Shown piece by piece: positions 12,062-24,587 of a stretch of DNA of 64,000 bases. This stretch comes from Jaapia argillacea MUCL 33604 (Eukaryota > Basidiomycota > Agaricomycetes > Jaapiales > Jaapiaceae). Position 1 is the first letter of the stretch; each line of letters begins with the position of its first letter. The stretch spans positions 356,078-420,077 of the forward strand of contig KL197710.1 in NCBI GenBank assembly GCA_000697665.1, written 5' to 3'. The translations under genes were made by a program, and so were the position numbers. The notes below the pieces were generated by a model. It worked only from the letters and a program-made list of their open reading frames with translations. It had not been told where the DNA came from and ran no database searches.

Positions 12062-15000
12062 TCACGCGACTGCAACGCTGAGGTTCCCGTTGCTGGGCTG
12101 GGTTCCCGCGTTGTTGGGAATGGGACGAGGCCTCACAGGCACGGCGGTCAATGCCCGGTTGTCGATGGAAATACCTGTTGGACATCAGGCGCATTAATAC
12201 CGACTAAGGTGGCAAGACTGGCTGGACGTACTTCGAGTTTGATTGGAAGTCTTGTAAATACCAATAAGTCGATGACTGAGTTCGAACATGTCATTTCTGA
12301 ATGAGAGTTCATCAGTGTTGAGCCCAAATGCGAATCCGATGGGACATGCCTCAGCGAGATGATGATGAATTGCGCATTCTTGGTTCGGTCCTTGATGTAA
12401 TTTGCTACAATGGAAACGTTGCGGAAATCCAGCGCGGCGTCGATCTCGTCCATGAAATACAGAGGAGTGGGCTGAAGACACATTTAATGAGCTACATGGA
12501 GTGACCAGGTAGACATTTCTTACTTTGAAGTGATGAAGAGCGAAAACCAGAGCAAGGGAGCTCAGTGTCTTTCGGGACAAGTTACGGTCAACGAGTATGA
12601 CCATGAGAATGAGGGAGTTTCACCTTTTCTCCACCAGAGAGATGGGATATATTCTTCCAACTTTTCTTTGGAGGCATGACGCTGAAAATGACACCTTCTG
12701 AGAATGGGTCCATATTGTCGACCAATTCCAACTCAGCGTTGCCGCCGAGGGTGATCATCTGAAGAAGACAAGTTCAATTCGTGGCAAAGTGAGAGTGGGC
12801 CAAGAGGCGCACCTGGTACATCTCCTTCAACTTGAGTGATATTGCAGTAAACCCTGCCATAAATTCATCCAGTCGTTGTTTCCTCAGGCCATCGTACTTC
12901 TGCTTCTGTTCATCTCGAAGGTTGGTGGTGTTCTCTAAGTCCGCGGCGCGCTTCATGAATTCGGCATCCCGCTTCTTGTACTCTTCTAAAGCCGCCATGT
13001 TCGGTTTGGCGTTTTTGAGTTTCTCTGGGAAGAGAGATATTGTTATGCTAAATGGGGGTGGAGCAAGGAGTTCCTACCATCAAGTAACTCAGCGTCAGCG
13101 ACAAGTTCTCTCTTCTTGAACTGCTCGAGCTCGTCTTCGGTGTACACGTGTAGTTCCAGTGGATCATGCTGATCCGGAGCGTCCTCGTCCATTGCTCCGT
13201 CGCCAGGTTCACGTTTCACCTTCTCTCCACCGGAAGACTTATTCTGTGCACGGCTGTTTTCGTCCTCATCTTCGTCGTCGTCACTTAATCGATCATCAGC
13301 AAGGTTGATAACAGGGTGGTGGGTCCGCTTACTCAATTTCTTCCAACTTGAGTTTGTCGTGCGCTTCTTTCCAATGGTCTAGGGAGCGTTCATTTTCCGA
13401 GGACTCTTTCTTCAATCCGTCAAGAGTTTGTTGGAGTTCCATCTGAACCAATCCGTCAATTGAGCGGAGGTGCCCAATGGCGATGCACTCACCTCTCTCT
13501 GCCTAAATGCTTGGATCTCCTCGGTCTTGGCGTCTAGCTCCGCCTTGAGATTGTCTAGATCTTCCTTGGAGTTGTCTGCGGCCGATTTGGCGGCTTCGAC
13601 GTTCTCGCGCAACTCGTCCACATACTCAGTACACTCTTCCAACTGTTTCTCCAGTGCCTGAAGCTCCGTCTGAGAGTCTTCGAGGCTCTTTGAGTTCGTT
13701 TCAATGGCGACGTTCAGTTTGGCGACGTCCTTCTCGGCTTTCGCCTTGGCTACCTCGGCCTTGGTGATCTCGTCATTAGCGATGTTGATATGCACTTTGA
13801 TGCCGTCAACTTTGGATTTCTGAGAGAGGAGTTTGGCACCTCCGATCTCAATAATCTTCTGATTGAGGGCCTTGATGGCTTTCTCAATGGTTCCTGAGCG
13901 CTCTTGGAGTTCCGCCAGTTCCTCCATTGCTGAGTCAATGGTTTCGTCGAGGGTGGCGATACGAGCGACGTCTCCACTGTCCGGCTTGATTTGAGATCTA
14001 CGTTCTCCTCTTCAGTGAAACGGTACTATCGATTCTACGACGTTGGACTCACTTGAGTTCACGAAGTCGCTTTTCAGCTTCCGCAATCTTATTAGCACCT
14101 GCTTGGATGTCGAGGTTCACCTTCTGAATTGCAATATCTGTTTGAGGTCCAGCCTTGGAAAGGTGGTCCAATTCTTGTTCAAGCTGGCGCAACTCCCCAA
14201 GGATCTCCTCCAATTGCGCAGCCGCTTTCTCGCTGTCATCCTCATATTTCTTAAGAACCTCGGGCGCAACGCTATCAGCGGCCAGCTTGGAGCTCATACC
14301 TCCCCTCGCGACGTGGGTTCCGCCACCGGACATCGCACCCGAAGATTCAATAAGTTGGCCGGCAAGAGTGACAACTCTCCATCGTTTCTGACCACCAAAT
14401 GCGATGCGATTCGCTTGTTCGAGGTCCTTGGCGACGAGGGTATTATGGACGGCCTTGAAGAAAGCTGGCGCGAATCGAGGCTCCTTGGGCTTTATGAGAT
14501 CAAAGAGGCGAGGAACGCCTTCTGGAGTCTGAATTTGTGCGATGTTGTTCCTGGGGAGTTTCTCGAGGACGATGAAGGAAGCGCGGCCGACGTTTTGCTT
14601 GCGTAAGTACTCGATGCATGCCTGTCCTTGGTCGACAGTATCCACGATGAGATTGTTCAAAGATGGGCAAGCGGTAGAAATAGCCACGTCATATTTGTCC
14701 TCGATTGTTCCAAGACTACCCAGTCGACCCTAAGAAGACAGTTAGAAGATAAAGCGTGATACGCAGCCGCGACATACGTGGAAGCCATGAATACGGCCAG
14801 AATTCTTCAGGCGTGTAAGGCTGTCAAGAACTTTGTTCTGCGATGTGTTCGCGGCCTGAGATGCCTTGGCCTCATCTGCCTTCTGACGGGCTGAAGATGA
14901 CTTCGTTCGCAAGTCTTGGGCCTGAGCTTGTAATTCCTGATACTCGATGAGACCGACGTGTCTTGCAAAGGTGGAAGTAAACGAACCTTCTGCTTCTTTC

Positions 15001-18000
15001 CACCGCTTTGGAACTGATTCTGCAAACCTGCCCTAGTCTGTTGTAGTTCGCTCAATTCCGCAACCTGAAACGGGATCAGCATATATCCCAACAGAAAGCG
15101 CACTTACAACCCACCTTAGCCTCGTGGCCCGCACGAAGCGTTTCAAGAGTCTCCTGTGCCTCCTTATAAGCCTCCTTCGCGCTCTCTGCCTTTTTAACGA
15201 GGCCGTCTCGCTCGCTAGTGGCCACATCAATCGCCGCCTGTTTGGTATTGATCTTCGCCATCCAAGGTTGAAGCTCCTTCTGCTTCGCCTCAATTTGATC
15301 ATGGAAAACCTGAGTCTTGCCTAAGGAAACAACAATCAAATCACGCCATGAACAAGCAGCGTTCGAATATACCTTTCAAACTTTCCGTGATATCCTCAAG
15401 GACCTTCTCTTCGGCACTGAGCGAAGCTTCCAGCTCCCTAACATTCGCTTTCTCCTTCTCGATCTTGGACGAAGTAGTTTCGATGGTACGAACAGCTTCA
15501 GTTCTATTGTGTTCGTCCTAGAATCGTGACCGATCAGAGAGACTGAGGAACGTATGGCAGGAAGACCCACATCATGTAAAGCCTTTTTAAGCTTCTTGGC
15601 CTTCGTGTTGGCATGCTTACGCTTCTCCTCCAGCCCAATTGCCTGTTTCTCGTAAGTTGCCAGGTCCTTGATGGCCTCAGCGGCAGCAGCCTTGACTTCC
15701 TACATTACGGAAATTTCAATCAGGAAACGAGTGGTGACAAGGTGCAGAGGAACCCGTACCTCATATGCAGCCTCGCGCTCATCGAAATGCTTCTCCAACA
15801 TCTCCAAATGGGTGACATCGTCCTTGTTCTGCTCCCTCTCATGTTCAAGCGCCTTGCTTGTCTCACCCTATCATACTCAAACACCCCATAAAAAATCAGC
15901 AATGGGCACCAACAAGGAAGAAAAACCCAAGACACTAACGATCTTCTTCTCATACTCGGCATCATTAATCAAACACCTCCACAAATACCACTGCCAAAGC
16001 CGACTCAACGCCCTAACATGTTCATTCTGCATCTTCAAATAATCAACAGCTTCCCTCTTCTTTTCTTCCAACGCGGCTTTTTCTCTCTCGACGATCTTTA
16101 GCCGGTTAAGCTTTTCGACGCGTTCTTCCGAGAGACGATCCATTTCGACTAGGGCTTCTTCGATGGGAGCTTTGTAGCAGGAGGTTCCGATGATGTCTTC
16201 GAGATATTCAAGGAGACCATCTTCATGTTCGGAGGGGGCTTTGGGTTTCATTTGGGCTATGGACTCGACTTCACCCTGGTGGTCGAAGAATATCAGTAGA
16301 TCAGCGATTGTGAATCTGGTGGAAGGGATGAGGCGACTTACTTGCAGGATAAGGAATCGCTTGTGATCGAGGTCGATACCTCTATCCTTGAGCAAATTCC
16401 TCACTTCCGTGAAGTTGCTCTGGACGCGATTGATTGTATACTTGCTGTTATTACTCTTGTACGCCGTACGTGCGATGACGAGGTTGGAGTCAGGCACAAC
16501 TTCATACGCATCAGGACCAGGCTGCGATCAAAACGAGGGGTCATCAACATCCTATTCACGAATTGACAGATGTATAAAGACGGGAAATACCAGATCGACG
16601 ATCTCACGGAAATGAACTTCGACACTGCAGTCATCGAGGTCGGGATGGTGAGCGGAGTTGTGAATTAGCTCGGAAAGCTTTCCCTGTCTCATCTTGGATG
16701 CACGCCATCCAAAAACGAACAGAAGAGCGTCGATGGTATTGGATTTGCCGGAACCATTAGGACCGACGATAGCTGAGAAAGACTAGAAGAGAGTCGCCGT
16801 TAGTGTCTACCAAGAGACATAAAGAATCGAGGGTAGGTACGAACTTTGTGGAAAGGTCCAATCTCCTGTCTTCCAGCATAGCTCTTGAAATTGATAAGGA
16901 CCATCTTGTGAATCACGAGTCGAGATTTTGGACCTTTGGGTTCTTCCTCAACTTTAGCAGCAGGCACTTCATGTCGTTGGGGAATGTCCTTGACGGGAGG
17001 ATCAAGCAACGAATGTTCCTCCTCCTCTGGTTCGGAAAGCTGAGGGGGCTCAACTTCCCCGTGGGCTGGATGGACCTCATCTTGCTCCTGTTCAGCAACA
17101 TCGAGTTTAACCTCCTCGTCGGTTCCTGGGGCACGACGGTACAAAGCTTTTGCGCTCGGAGTGATAGGATCCAAGACTACTTCGACAATCTTACGTCCTT
17201 TGGAAGCCGGTTTGGCGGGTGGATCTTCGCGCTCTGAGACGTCCATGGCTGACTCGACTCCATCGGTATGAACTGAGGATGAAGGACCTGAGAGGGCGGA
17301 TCCCGACGATTGGCCATTCGTAGTGGCAGCAGAGGTGGTAGGAGCTCCAGTAGACGCCAACTGGGTGCCATCAACCTCGTCTTCATCAGATATATCCACG
17401 ACCCTTGGAGGAGGCGGGACCTCTTCCTCGTCATGCTCGGCCTTGACGGCCTTCTTGCCTCGACTGGACCGTGATGAGGTACGACCGTTGGGCTTACTGG
17501 ATTCAGGTTTGACACTAGCGCGCTTGGCGGGAGTCTTTCGAGTCTTCGACTGTGGTGGTGGTGGAGGTGCTACTTCGCCCTCGCCCTCACCATCAGAGGA
17601 CAACTCGACCACCTTCACTGGCACTTTCTTTCCTTTCCTCACTCCCGAACTCTCGACAGTATCCTTCTTGACACTCCGACCACGACCCTTCTTCGCAGGT
17701 TTCACCTCTTCTTCTTCAGCCCCCTCTACGTCTTGCTGCCCGACCTCCTCTGAAGGGCGTGGTTTCTTGGCAGGAGGAGCAGATCGAGTTTCCTCTTCTT
17801 CCTGATCAGTCTCCGGAACTTCCTGCAACGGCTTCCTCGTGGAGCGAGTAGACGAGGTTCGTCCAGTGGTGTTAGGTTCGACGTTGGATCGCGTGGATGA
17901 CTTGCGAGTTCTTGACGCGGGTTTGACGATGGGTTCTTCATTCTGTTCTTCTACAATGTCATCGACAGCGGGTTGAGATCGTTTTCGCTTGGATGCCGTC

Positions 18001-18077
18001 GTCGCGGGGGCTGGCCGTGGAGGAGCCTGAGGTTCGACGGATGGCCGTGCGGAACGTGTTGAACGACGAGGAGGCAT
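12062..18077 (-). CDS. SMC4: Condensin subunit SMC4
   Basis: ATPase subunit of condensin, which compacts mitotic chromosomes as a heterodimer with SMC2. An unusual disordered N-tail of about 380 residues is rich in Ser, Pro, Glu and Lys/Arg. Then come LVIHKMVLINFKSYAGRQEI and the Walker A site VGPNGSGKSNTIDALLFVFG, with FGWRASKMRQGKLSELIHNS. Long coiled coils flank a hinge at about 14050-14800 (ACPSLNNLIVDTVDQGQACI; SGAMSGGGTHVARGG). The C-terminal head has NISHLSGGEKTLSSLALVFA and the D-loop FMDEIDAALDFRN, and ends IYKTSNQTRSISIDNRAL plus a short Pro/Asn tail. There are about 14 introns. The GGE signature and hinge wording identify SMC4 rather than SMC1-3. Confidence 0.96.
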
Positions 18078-19991
18078 GTTTGGTTGTTGTCGTGGTCAAT
18101 GCGAAGAGGTGCGTCGCGTCGCGTCACACCAATGTCACGCGTCCAGTCACATGTTGCCCAAACCTCCAGAGCCCTGATTTAAATTACTTGTCCCAAGTTC
18201 AACTTACAGCTCAGGAACCAAAATACCTTTGAACCCTCACCCCTTTCACCCGCTGTTGTTCGCATTGCATCTCAAGATCGTTCATCTGTCGACTCGGAGT
18301 CGTGACCACTAGCAACCTCGAAAGTCACTTAGGAGATCACCTGGCTATTGCAGGCTCTGGACGCCCCTAGCGTCCAATCCTCAAAGGCCGATCTCACGTC
18401 GAAAGATCAGACATGATGGACAGAAGATATCTGGAATCAGCCTTGACCGATGGCCAGTCGCACTGTTGCCCAAGTCCGTGCCTCTCCACGTTGTGGCACA
18501 TTGATGGTTTCTCAATCGACTCCACTTCTTCCTGGTATACATTGCACTTTGTGAAACCTCGGCGGCAGCTTCCTTCGTCCCGATTACGCGGTCGCCTCCT
18601 GCCTTCTGGTGATCTTAGTGTCACCCACATGTCCTGATGTTACTTCGTCCACGCTTCAGACCATTCCTTGCCACCTTGGCTTCATCCTCTGAGGAATATT
18701 ACACAGCAGCCGCTCTCCAGAGCCTTCGTCCTGTGGGGTACATCCGCGCCACATCCGCCACTCCTCAAATGTGGTGCTGTTTCCCCCTTTCCCCCTTCTG
18801 GTTAAGGCCAAATTTTGCAATGGATCCCGAGCCATATCAGCCCGTACACAGAACAATGTTCGCCTTTGAATTCTCTGCATGAGACTCCGTAACAAATCTA
18901 CCCTGTCGGGACGATCGGCTCCGCTTTTTCATACGTTGCGCTGTCGATGATACCCACAAGGTAGCCAAAATGCGCTTTGGGTGATTCATGGGGCCGTTAT
19001 TCACCCTCACCAAACCTATCGTCCTCCAACGTGGTTTATCAATCTGCACAAGCAAATCATTTCTCATGGGGTGTACGGACAGACATTCGGAATAGTCACT
19101 ATCTATGGAAAGGCCGAGCCACGTATGTCTATCACTCCTCCATTTGTGACACGGAACTGACCAGTCTGCTAGACATCATCCATTTAGGTGACAGTAATGA
19201 CTGCGGCAAATACTTCGAACTGCAAGAACATATCGAACAAGACAGTGACGGCGTAGGATTAAACTTTACCTGATGAAACGAGAATCGTCATTTACCTAGC
19301 TTTACTCTGTTCAATCGAAACACGCCAGCGATGTGAACGAGCTGCACGAACACTCATTTTCAAGTGTTAGTTTCTACGCCAGAGTGGGTTGACCAAATCC
19401 GCCACCGGCACCAAACAAGAACAAACCGGAATGTTGCTGCGCTGCTTTTCGAGTTCCACGTCTCGGATCCCACCACCACCGCGACCCCCAAGTCCAGCAA
19501 CCCTTCAAAATGGATGACGGTACGTTTTCAGCATCAGCCATCGCCGCCGACCTCGACGACGACGACGACGACGACGACGAGTTCGCCCTTCCCATTTCTC
19601 TCCGGTCCAATTCCCCAGCGTGTTCAGCAGTTGGTTTTCCTTCGGCTTCAGCTTCACCTTCAGCACAGCCCATTTTTCACTGTATCGCTTTTCTCCTCGG
19701 TGTTGCGGATGGCGTTTTCCCGACCTTTTTACTTCACACTCACCCAGCGGATGGACGGGCGGCGGGCGTTATTTCGACTTGTCGACTTCAACATTCCCAA
19801 TAGCTAGTCGACTCTTCGAAACAGCGGAAAGGGAAACTCTTTCAACCACAATGGCTAAAGGCCGCTTTCACAAATGATCAGGGAAAGGACGCCTTTGTAA
19901 CACATCCTTTCATCACTGTGTCCCCCCCAGTATTTCATCGCGGTCGTCGTCACGTCTCTGTCTCCTTCACCACTCCTATTCCACCTCCTTC
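18078..19991. other. Long intergenic/promoter region between SMC4 and the RRM gene
   Basis: About 1.9 kb with no convincing gene. At 19510 an ATG followed by a perfect GTACGT donor (ATGGATGACG|GTACGT) could be the first tiny exon of the downstream RRM gene. A run of GAC triplets lies at 19555-19581. CT-rich tracts before 19992 look like a transcription start region. Nothing else is recognised. Confidence 0.5.
19555..19581 (+). repeat. GAC trinucleotide microsatellite
   Basis: Nine uninterrupted GAC units. They would encode poly-Asp if translated from the ATG at 19510, but the tract more likely lies in the 5' leader or first intron of the RRM gene. Confidence 0.9.
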
Positions 19992-21081
19992 ATGGCCACC
20001 CAGCCAATCGTGCAACCCGCCCTGACCTACATTTCCATCCCTATCCAACAACCTCTCTTTCTCCCTTCTCCAGCATGGCAATCTCAAGATATAGCCCCCT
20101 CGGGCATAAGCATTCCCACGAGCGATATTCCCATGGCTAACGGGAACAGCCAGGAACAGTCCTGGAGTAATGGTGGTGGAAGATCGCCTGGGAGGGATCA
20201 GGGTGGTGACCCTCCGAGGAGGTCCAGCAGGAGCAGAAGCCCTGGTGCGAGGGAGGAGCACAAGGAACGAGGGTAAGATACCTTGTCTAACTCACGTCGA
20301 TAGACCTCTGCTGATCGTATATCCAGTCGAGGCGATAACGAAGGTGGAGGCGTCAACCCCGGGAACAACTTGCACGTTTCTGGGCTGAGCTACAAGGTTG
20401 ACACCCGCGACCTCGAGCAGGCATTCGCAAAAGTTGGCCGAGTACGTCGCAACTCCGTATTCGTTCGTTCACCAAGTAACTTTACTTTGCATTCAGGTAA
20501 AAAAGGCTCAGGTCATGTATGACCCTCATTCCCGCGAATCTCGCGGCTTCGGATTCGTCACAATGGAAACAGGAGAAGAGGCTGACGCCGCTGTTACTGC
20601 CTTGAACGCCACGGAGTTCATGGGCAAGACTCTCACCGTCGAGAAGGTCAGTGTGATATTTTCCGTTGACAATCATCCGCCTTGACCAAACCGTTTTCCG
20701 TCCTTTATAGGCTCGACGTGGAAGGGCTAGGACTCCTACTCCTGGGAGGTACTACGGTCCTCCCAAACGTAGAGAACGTGGGGGTTCATAAACCGTCTTT
20801 CTTCCGTTTCAAACCCATGCTCACATTGGTCCTTTCACCTTTTCCCTTCAGATGAACGCCCTTATGACCCTCGACCATATGACAGCCGCTATGCTCGCGA
20901 CTACGACGACGATCGCCGTGGCGGCGGCGGCGGTGGACGCGGTGGGCGTTATGATGATTATCGTGGTGGAGGCGGAGGTGGCGGTGGAAGGTATGACAGG
21001 GACTATGACCGGGACCACGCAAGGCCCAGATACGATGACAGGAGGTACGACGATAGGAGGTATGAAGATAGAAGGTATTAG
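19992..21081 (+). CDS. TRA2-like RRM/SR-type RNA-binding protein
   Basis: A probable nuclear pre-mRNA splicing regulator. Order: an SR-type N-tail (DPPRRSSRSRSPGAREEHKE), a Gly/Asn linker, one RRM with RNP2 LHVSGLS and RNP1 RGFGFVTM and the helix EEADAAVTALNATEF, then VEKARRGRARTPTPGRYY and a tail of Arg/Tyr/Asp and Gly repeats ending in DDRRY- and EDRRY-type units. The RS-RRM-RS/RGG layout and the RARTPTPGRYYGP linker are typical of transformer-2. Four introns are clear. The start is uncertain: in-frame ATGs at 19992 and 20133, or a small exon at 19510 spliced across ~550 bp into AWQSQDIAPSG at about 20073. Confidence 0.85.
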
Positions 21082-21415
21082 GCGGAGAGAAGGGGACACT
21101 GTTTATTGTTGACTATACGTCGCCTAGTTTTGTTTCTATGTCATATACTTATGTTCAAAACCATCACCTATGCTGTTCCCTGCCCCTCTTTCGCTACAAC
21201 GGAGGTCTCCAAATCGCCTCCAAAATGTTAACGATGTTATCGGCTGGCATGGACTTGGTGACATGGTGTATGTAAAGCCTGGAATTGTCTCGCCACGCCA
21301 ATCCGGTTCATTCCGGTCAGATATAGCAACTGCTTTCGAACCTCCCCTCACCCTCTAAATTATCGCTGTCGTTGCCTGCTAGTAGCTCTCTCCCTCCCTC
21401 ACTTCTTCAACGAAC
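21082..21415. other. Intergenic, RRM gene to COX6
   Basis: About 330 bp between two genes on the same strand. A CT-rich leader stands just before the COX6 start. No gene or clear TATA box is seen. Confidence 0.6.
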
Positions 21416-21879
21416 ATGCGCCCCACTATGTTGACCTCCGTCCTCCGGGCTCGCCCCATTGTCGCCCGCTCCGTTCCCACCTTTGCCCGTCGCATGGCAT
21501 CAAGTGGACACGGCCAGGAAACTTTCGAATCATTCACCGAGCGCTACGTCGCCTTTTTCAAGTCCGCCGAGGATTTGTTTGAGGTCCAACGGGGTCTTAA
21601 TAACTGCTTCGCCCATGATCTCGTACCGGCACCCGCGGTCGTCGAGGCTGCATTGCACGCGGCGAGGCGTGTGAACGACTATGCCACCGCCGTGAGGATT
21701 TTTGAGGGTATCAAGGAGAAGGTTGAGAACAAGCAGCAGTATGAGGCGTATTTGGCGGAATTGAAGCCTGTGCGAGAGGAGCTTGGTGAGATATATCTTG
21801 CTTGTATTTTTTTTTTCCGCGAAGGAGCTCATCAAGCTATGTAGGCATCGAGACAAAAGAAGAGCTGTATGCCAATTAA
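21416..21879 (+). CDS. COX6: Cytochrome c oxidase subunit VI (Cox6/COX5A type)
   Basis: Nuclear-encoded subunit of respiratory complex IV on the matrix side of the inner mitochondrial membrane. The N-terminus MRPTMLTSVLRARPIVARS is a basic presequence that continues to FARRMASSG. The mature part has the family wording ETFESFTERYVAFFKSAEDL, EVQRGLNNCFAHDLVPAP and ALHAARRVNDYATAVRIFEG. One 59-bp intron splits the C-terminus, and the second exon encodes only IETKEELYAN and the stop. Length (about 134 residues) fits the family. Confidence 0.95.
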
Positions 21880-22257
21880 AACTCGTCGGCTTTTCTCTAC
21901 ACAAAGTACGTCGGTTAATGTATATTGTTTTTGATACGTTTCTGAACCATGGTGACCAGTCGCGATGGTTGGGTGAATGGCATGTGGCTTTCTTTGCCCG
22001 CCTAGAAGAATGGGATGAAATGCCGCATTTTACTTTCTTTTGTTGTAATGCCATGCCGCTGCTTGAACGATTCTTTCCACACCATCGTGTCGTACCAGTG
22101 ACTGTCTCTCCTTGACGTGACCTCTTCGCAGTACAAGTTGTCCAAGTGACCCTCGGCTGGATCGGCGACGTTATGGTGAAAACACCCCTTCTATCAAGGG
22201 ATAATATCTCATGCATGCTATATTGTGGACTGAATTGAAGTCTGTTTGGCTACCCGA
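21880..22257. other. Convergent intergenic region
   Basis: About 380 bp between the 3' ends of COX6 and the S33 hydrolase. Only 3' untranslated-type sequence is expected. A long minus-strand open frame that crosses COX6 is judged a shadow. Confidence 0.6.
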
Positions 22258-24587
22258 CTAGAAAAGGCCCTTCTTTAGCAGACCATCCTGCGCCCACCCG
22301 TCGGTTACTTCAACCCAGGCCTTTCTCAACTCGAAATCCACACCATCACTCTCCGCATCGAGGATATCCACATCCTTGAAAGGAACAAAAGGTTTCTCGT
22401 CCACCTCACAGAGAGAGTGTTTCTCCTCGGGGATCTTACCCTCAACCATATACGCAGAGATAATCTTGGCTGTGCAGAAGGATTTTTGGCTGGCTGTACA
22501 ATGGCCCCACCCATTAACTTGTTGTACCAATCGCGCATTGTTGCCCAGGCGTTCATTTGCGCGCTTGGCACTTGCAAGGGAAGTCACCGGATCGAAAGTG
22601 TTACTGCGCCAGGTTTCCGTTAAGTTGGGGGAGGTATAATGTCCAGAGAGTACGTACGACAGAATCAAGGCGGGTGTATCCAGGGTGTCGTTCTCAAGCT
22701 CGAATGTCCCTTCGTAGCGGCTTCGTCGAGGAGTAACACCCTCCCAGAGATGACAGAGGGACAGAGCGAAGAATTTGTCACCCATTCGAGGCGAGTAGGC
22801 TTTCAAGGTCGTCAAAACATACTCGACAAGGTCCCCTGCAGACGGAGGGGTTTGCACAAGTGAATAGGGCTTCGTATCAGAGCACTATATCCCCGCCATC
22901 AGCCAGATTACGCACTTCAGAATAAAAGATGAGACTGACGAAAATGGGCTGTGTCGAGTAGGTGGACTCGTCGTTCTTGAGAGCCCCTTCCCCGTCAATG
23001 TGAGGCATTGTCGCATTCACGATACCGCTAAAGTTGCCTCGGAAAGCTTGGTCTAGGTGAGCGGCAAGGTCAGGCCACGTCTGGATCTTATACATTGATC
23101 TGAAGAGGAGTCCACGTAGGTTGGCAGCCGTTGCGATGGTTGGTGTACGCAAGTCAGTGATAGGAGTTGGGTTGTAGTACAGGTAGTCCAGCATTTGGTC
23201 GATGTTGAACAATATTTCGCTCGGCTTGAGGTGGGACAGAGCACAGGCGTCACCAGCTGAGGAACAAGCGGAGGCGAAGGAGGATAGAACATTTTCGATA
23301 TCGTCCAATCCCTCTGGAAAACGTTGACAGAAGTTGTCAGGGTCGACGACGGGGGAGATGAGGAGATACCGACCATCAAAAGCTTTTGTTGGATAGTCAG
23401 ACCAAACGTCAGGGTTCACGACCCCGTCGATCATCACACGACCGATCCGCTCCGGAGGTAGAATCTTCACAAGGTACTGTCCGATGATAGTACCATATGA
23501 GAAACCCCAAACTACCCAGCGGTCAATAGACTGAAAGCAAAGTCGAGAGAAGAGAGAACGAACAATTCACTCTCGCTGCTTCACCCTCAATTAACCGTGA
23601 CATGGCATCAATATCCCGAACCACAGCTTCAGTGCCTGTATACTCTTCTGTCAAAATCCGAGCCCCGTTTCAAGCATAAGAAAACCTGACCGAAGAACGC
23701 CATAGATTCTCCAACTCGTTGGAGGCATTTGGCAGCAAGCGCCGAGGTCGCAGCCATTGCTCTGGTGATTTGGATCCCCAAATCCTTTTTCACATCTGAA
23801 GTGATATTCGCAGGAAGGTCCAAGTTGAACTGGTTGAAGACGCTTCCAAAGACTTCAGCATCAAGTCGGTTCTCGAAACAGGACAAGTATGGTGTAGATT
23901 GGTTGATTCCACGAGGGTCAAAACCGACGATATCGTATTGACCTACGAAAGACCTTAGCGAAGGGGAAGAAGGAAATATGAGAATTTTCACCTTGTAGTA
24001 CCTTCGAGTAATTCGCCGCCCTGCCAAAAACCATTGCCGTTCCTGAGCCACCTACAACGGGGCGGGGTGAGCGATACCGGTTGATATAAGGGCCACGACC
24101 GCCTCACCTGGACCACCAGGATTCATGAACACGGCGCCTTGGCTAAAGACACTCAGTCACATCATAGCGCTTGGAATTTGACCCAGATGGAGACGCACCG
24201 ACGAGTCACATTAGTGGCGAGGAAGCGATTGACAGAAATTGTCACGGTCCTTGGATCGCTTTCATTGTGATAATCGAGTGGGAGGGTGATGTTTGCACAT
24301 TGGAATCCTTCAAATCCTTCCCCACAGGACTTCCACGCAACTCGATCAGGGCTGGTCTGAAATGTGGTATAGCCAGTGACGCTGCTGAAACGAGAGCAGA
24401 GGGTTGCAAGTCCCCTCGACAAGACATTTTGTCCGTCTGAGGCGAAGATAAGAATCAAGCTGATTTGAAGCAAACCCAGTAGACGGAATATCCATCGTGA
24501 GAGCCCTGTTGAGTAGGATCTCTCGTGGGAGGGGGGGTCACTCGGAGGTGGCAGAGTGTGCAACGGCAAGTTGCTACCTTTCTCCAT
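22258..24587 (-). CDS. Membrane-anchored S33-type serine peptidase/alpha-beta hydrolase with TAP-like C-terminus
   Basis: Related to tripeptidyl aminopeptidases of family S33. The ATG at 24587 gives MEKGSNLPLHTLPPP. A basic/hydrophobic stretch (WIFRLLGLLQISLILIFASD) about 40 residues in fits a type II membrane anchor or uncleaved signal. The catalytic fold shows DYHNESDPRTVTISVNRFLA, VFMNPGGPGG, QYDIVGFDPRGINQSTP, the nucleophile elbow WGFSYGTIIGQYL, a probable acid in NTFDPVTSLASAKRA and the histidine in GWGHCT. Several N-x-S/T sites suggest a lumenal or external face. There are about six introns. It probably trims peptides outside the cell or in the vacuole; the substrate is not readable. 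Confidence 0.87.

Noticed and set aside
14043-14606. 187-codon plus-strand open frame
   Set aside because: It is antisense to the SMC4 hinge, whose coding strand is unmistakable.
17323-17805. 160-codon plus-strand open frame
   Set aside because: It is antisense to the SMC4 N-tail and is low-complexity.
19510-19803. 97-codon frame with poly-Asp
   Set aside because: A perfect splice donor sits nine bases after its ATG A, and the rest has no family resemblance; it is more likely intron or leader of the RRM gene.
21530-22216. 228-codon minus-strand open frame over COX6
   Set aside because: It overlaps the well-supported COX6 exon in antisense, resembles no family and has no matching intron pattern.
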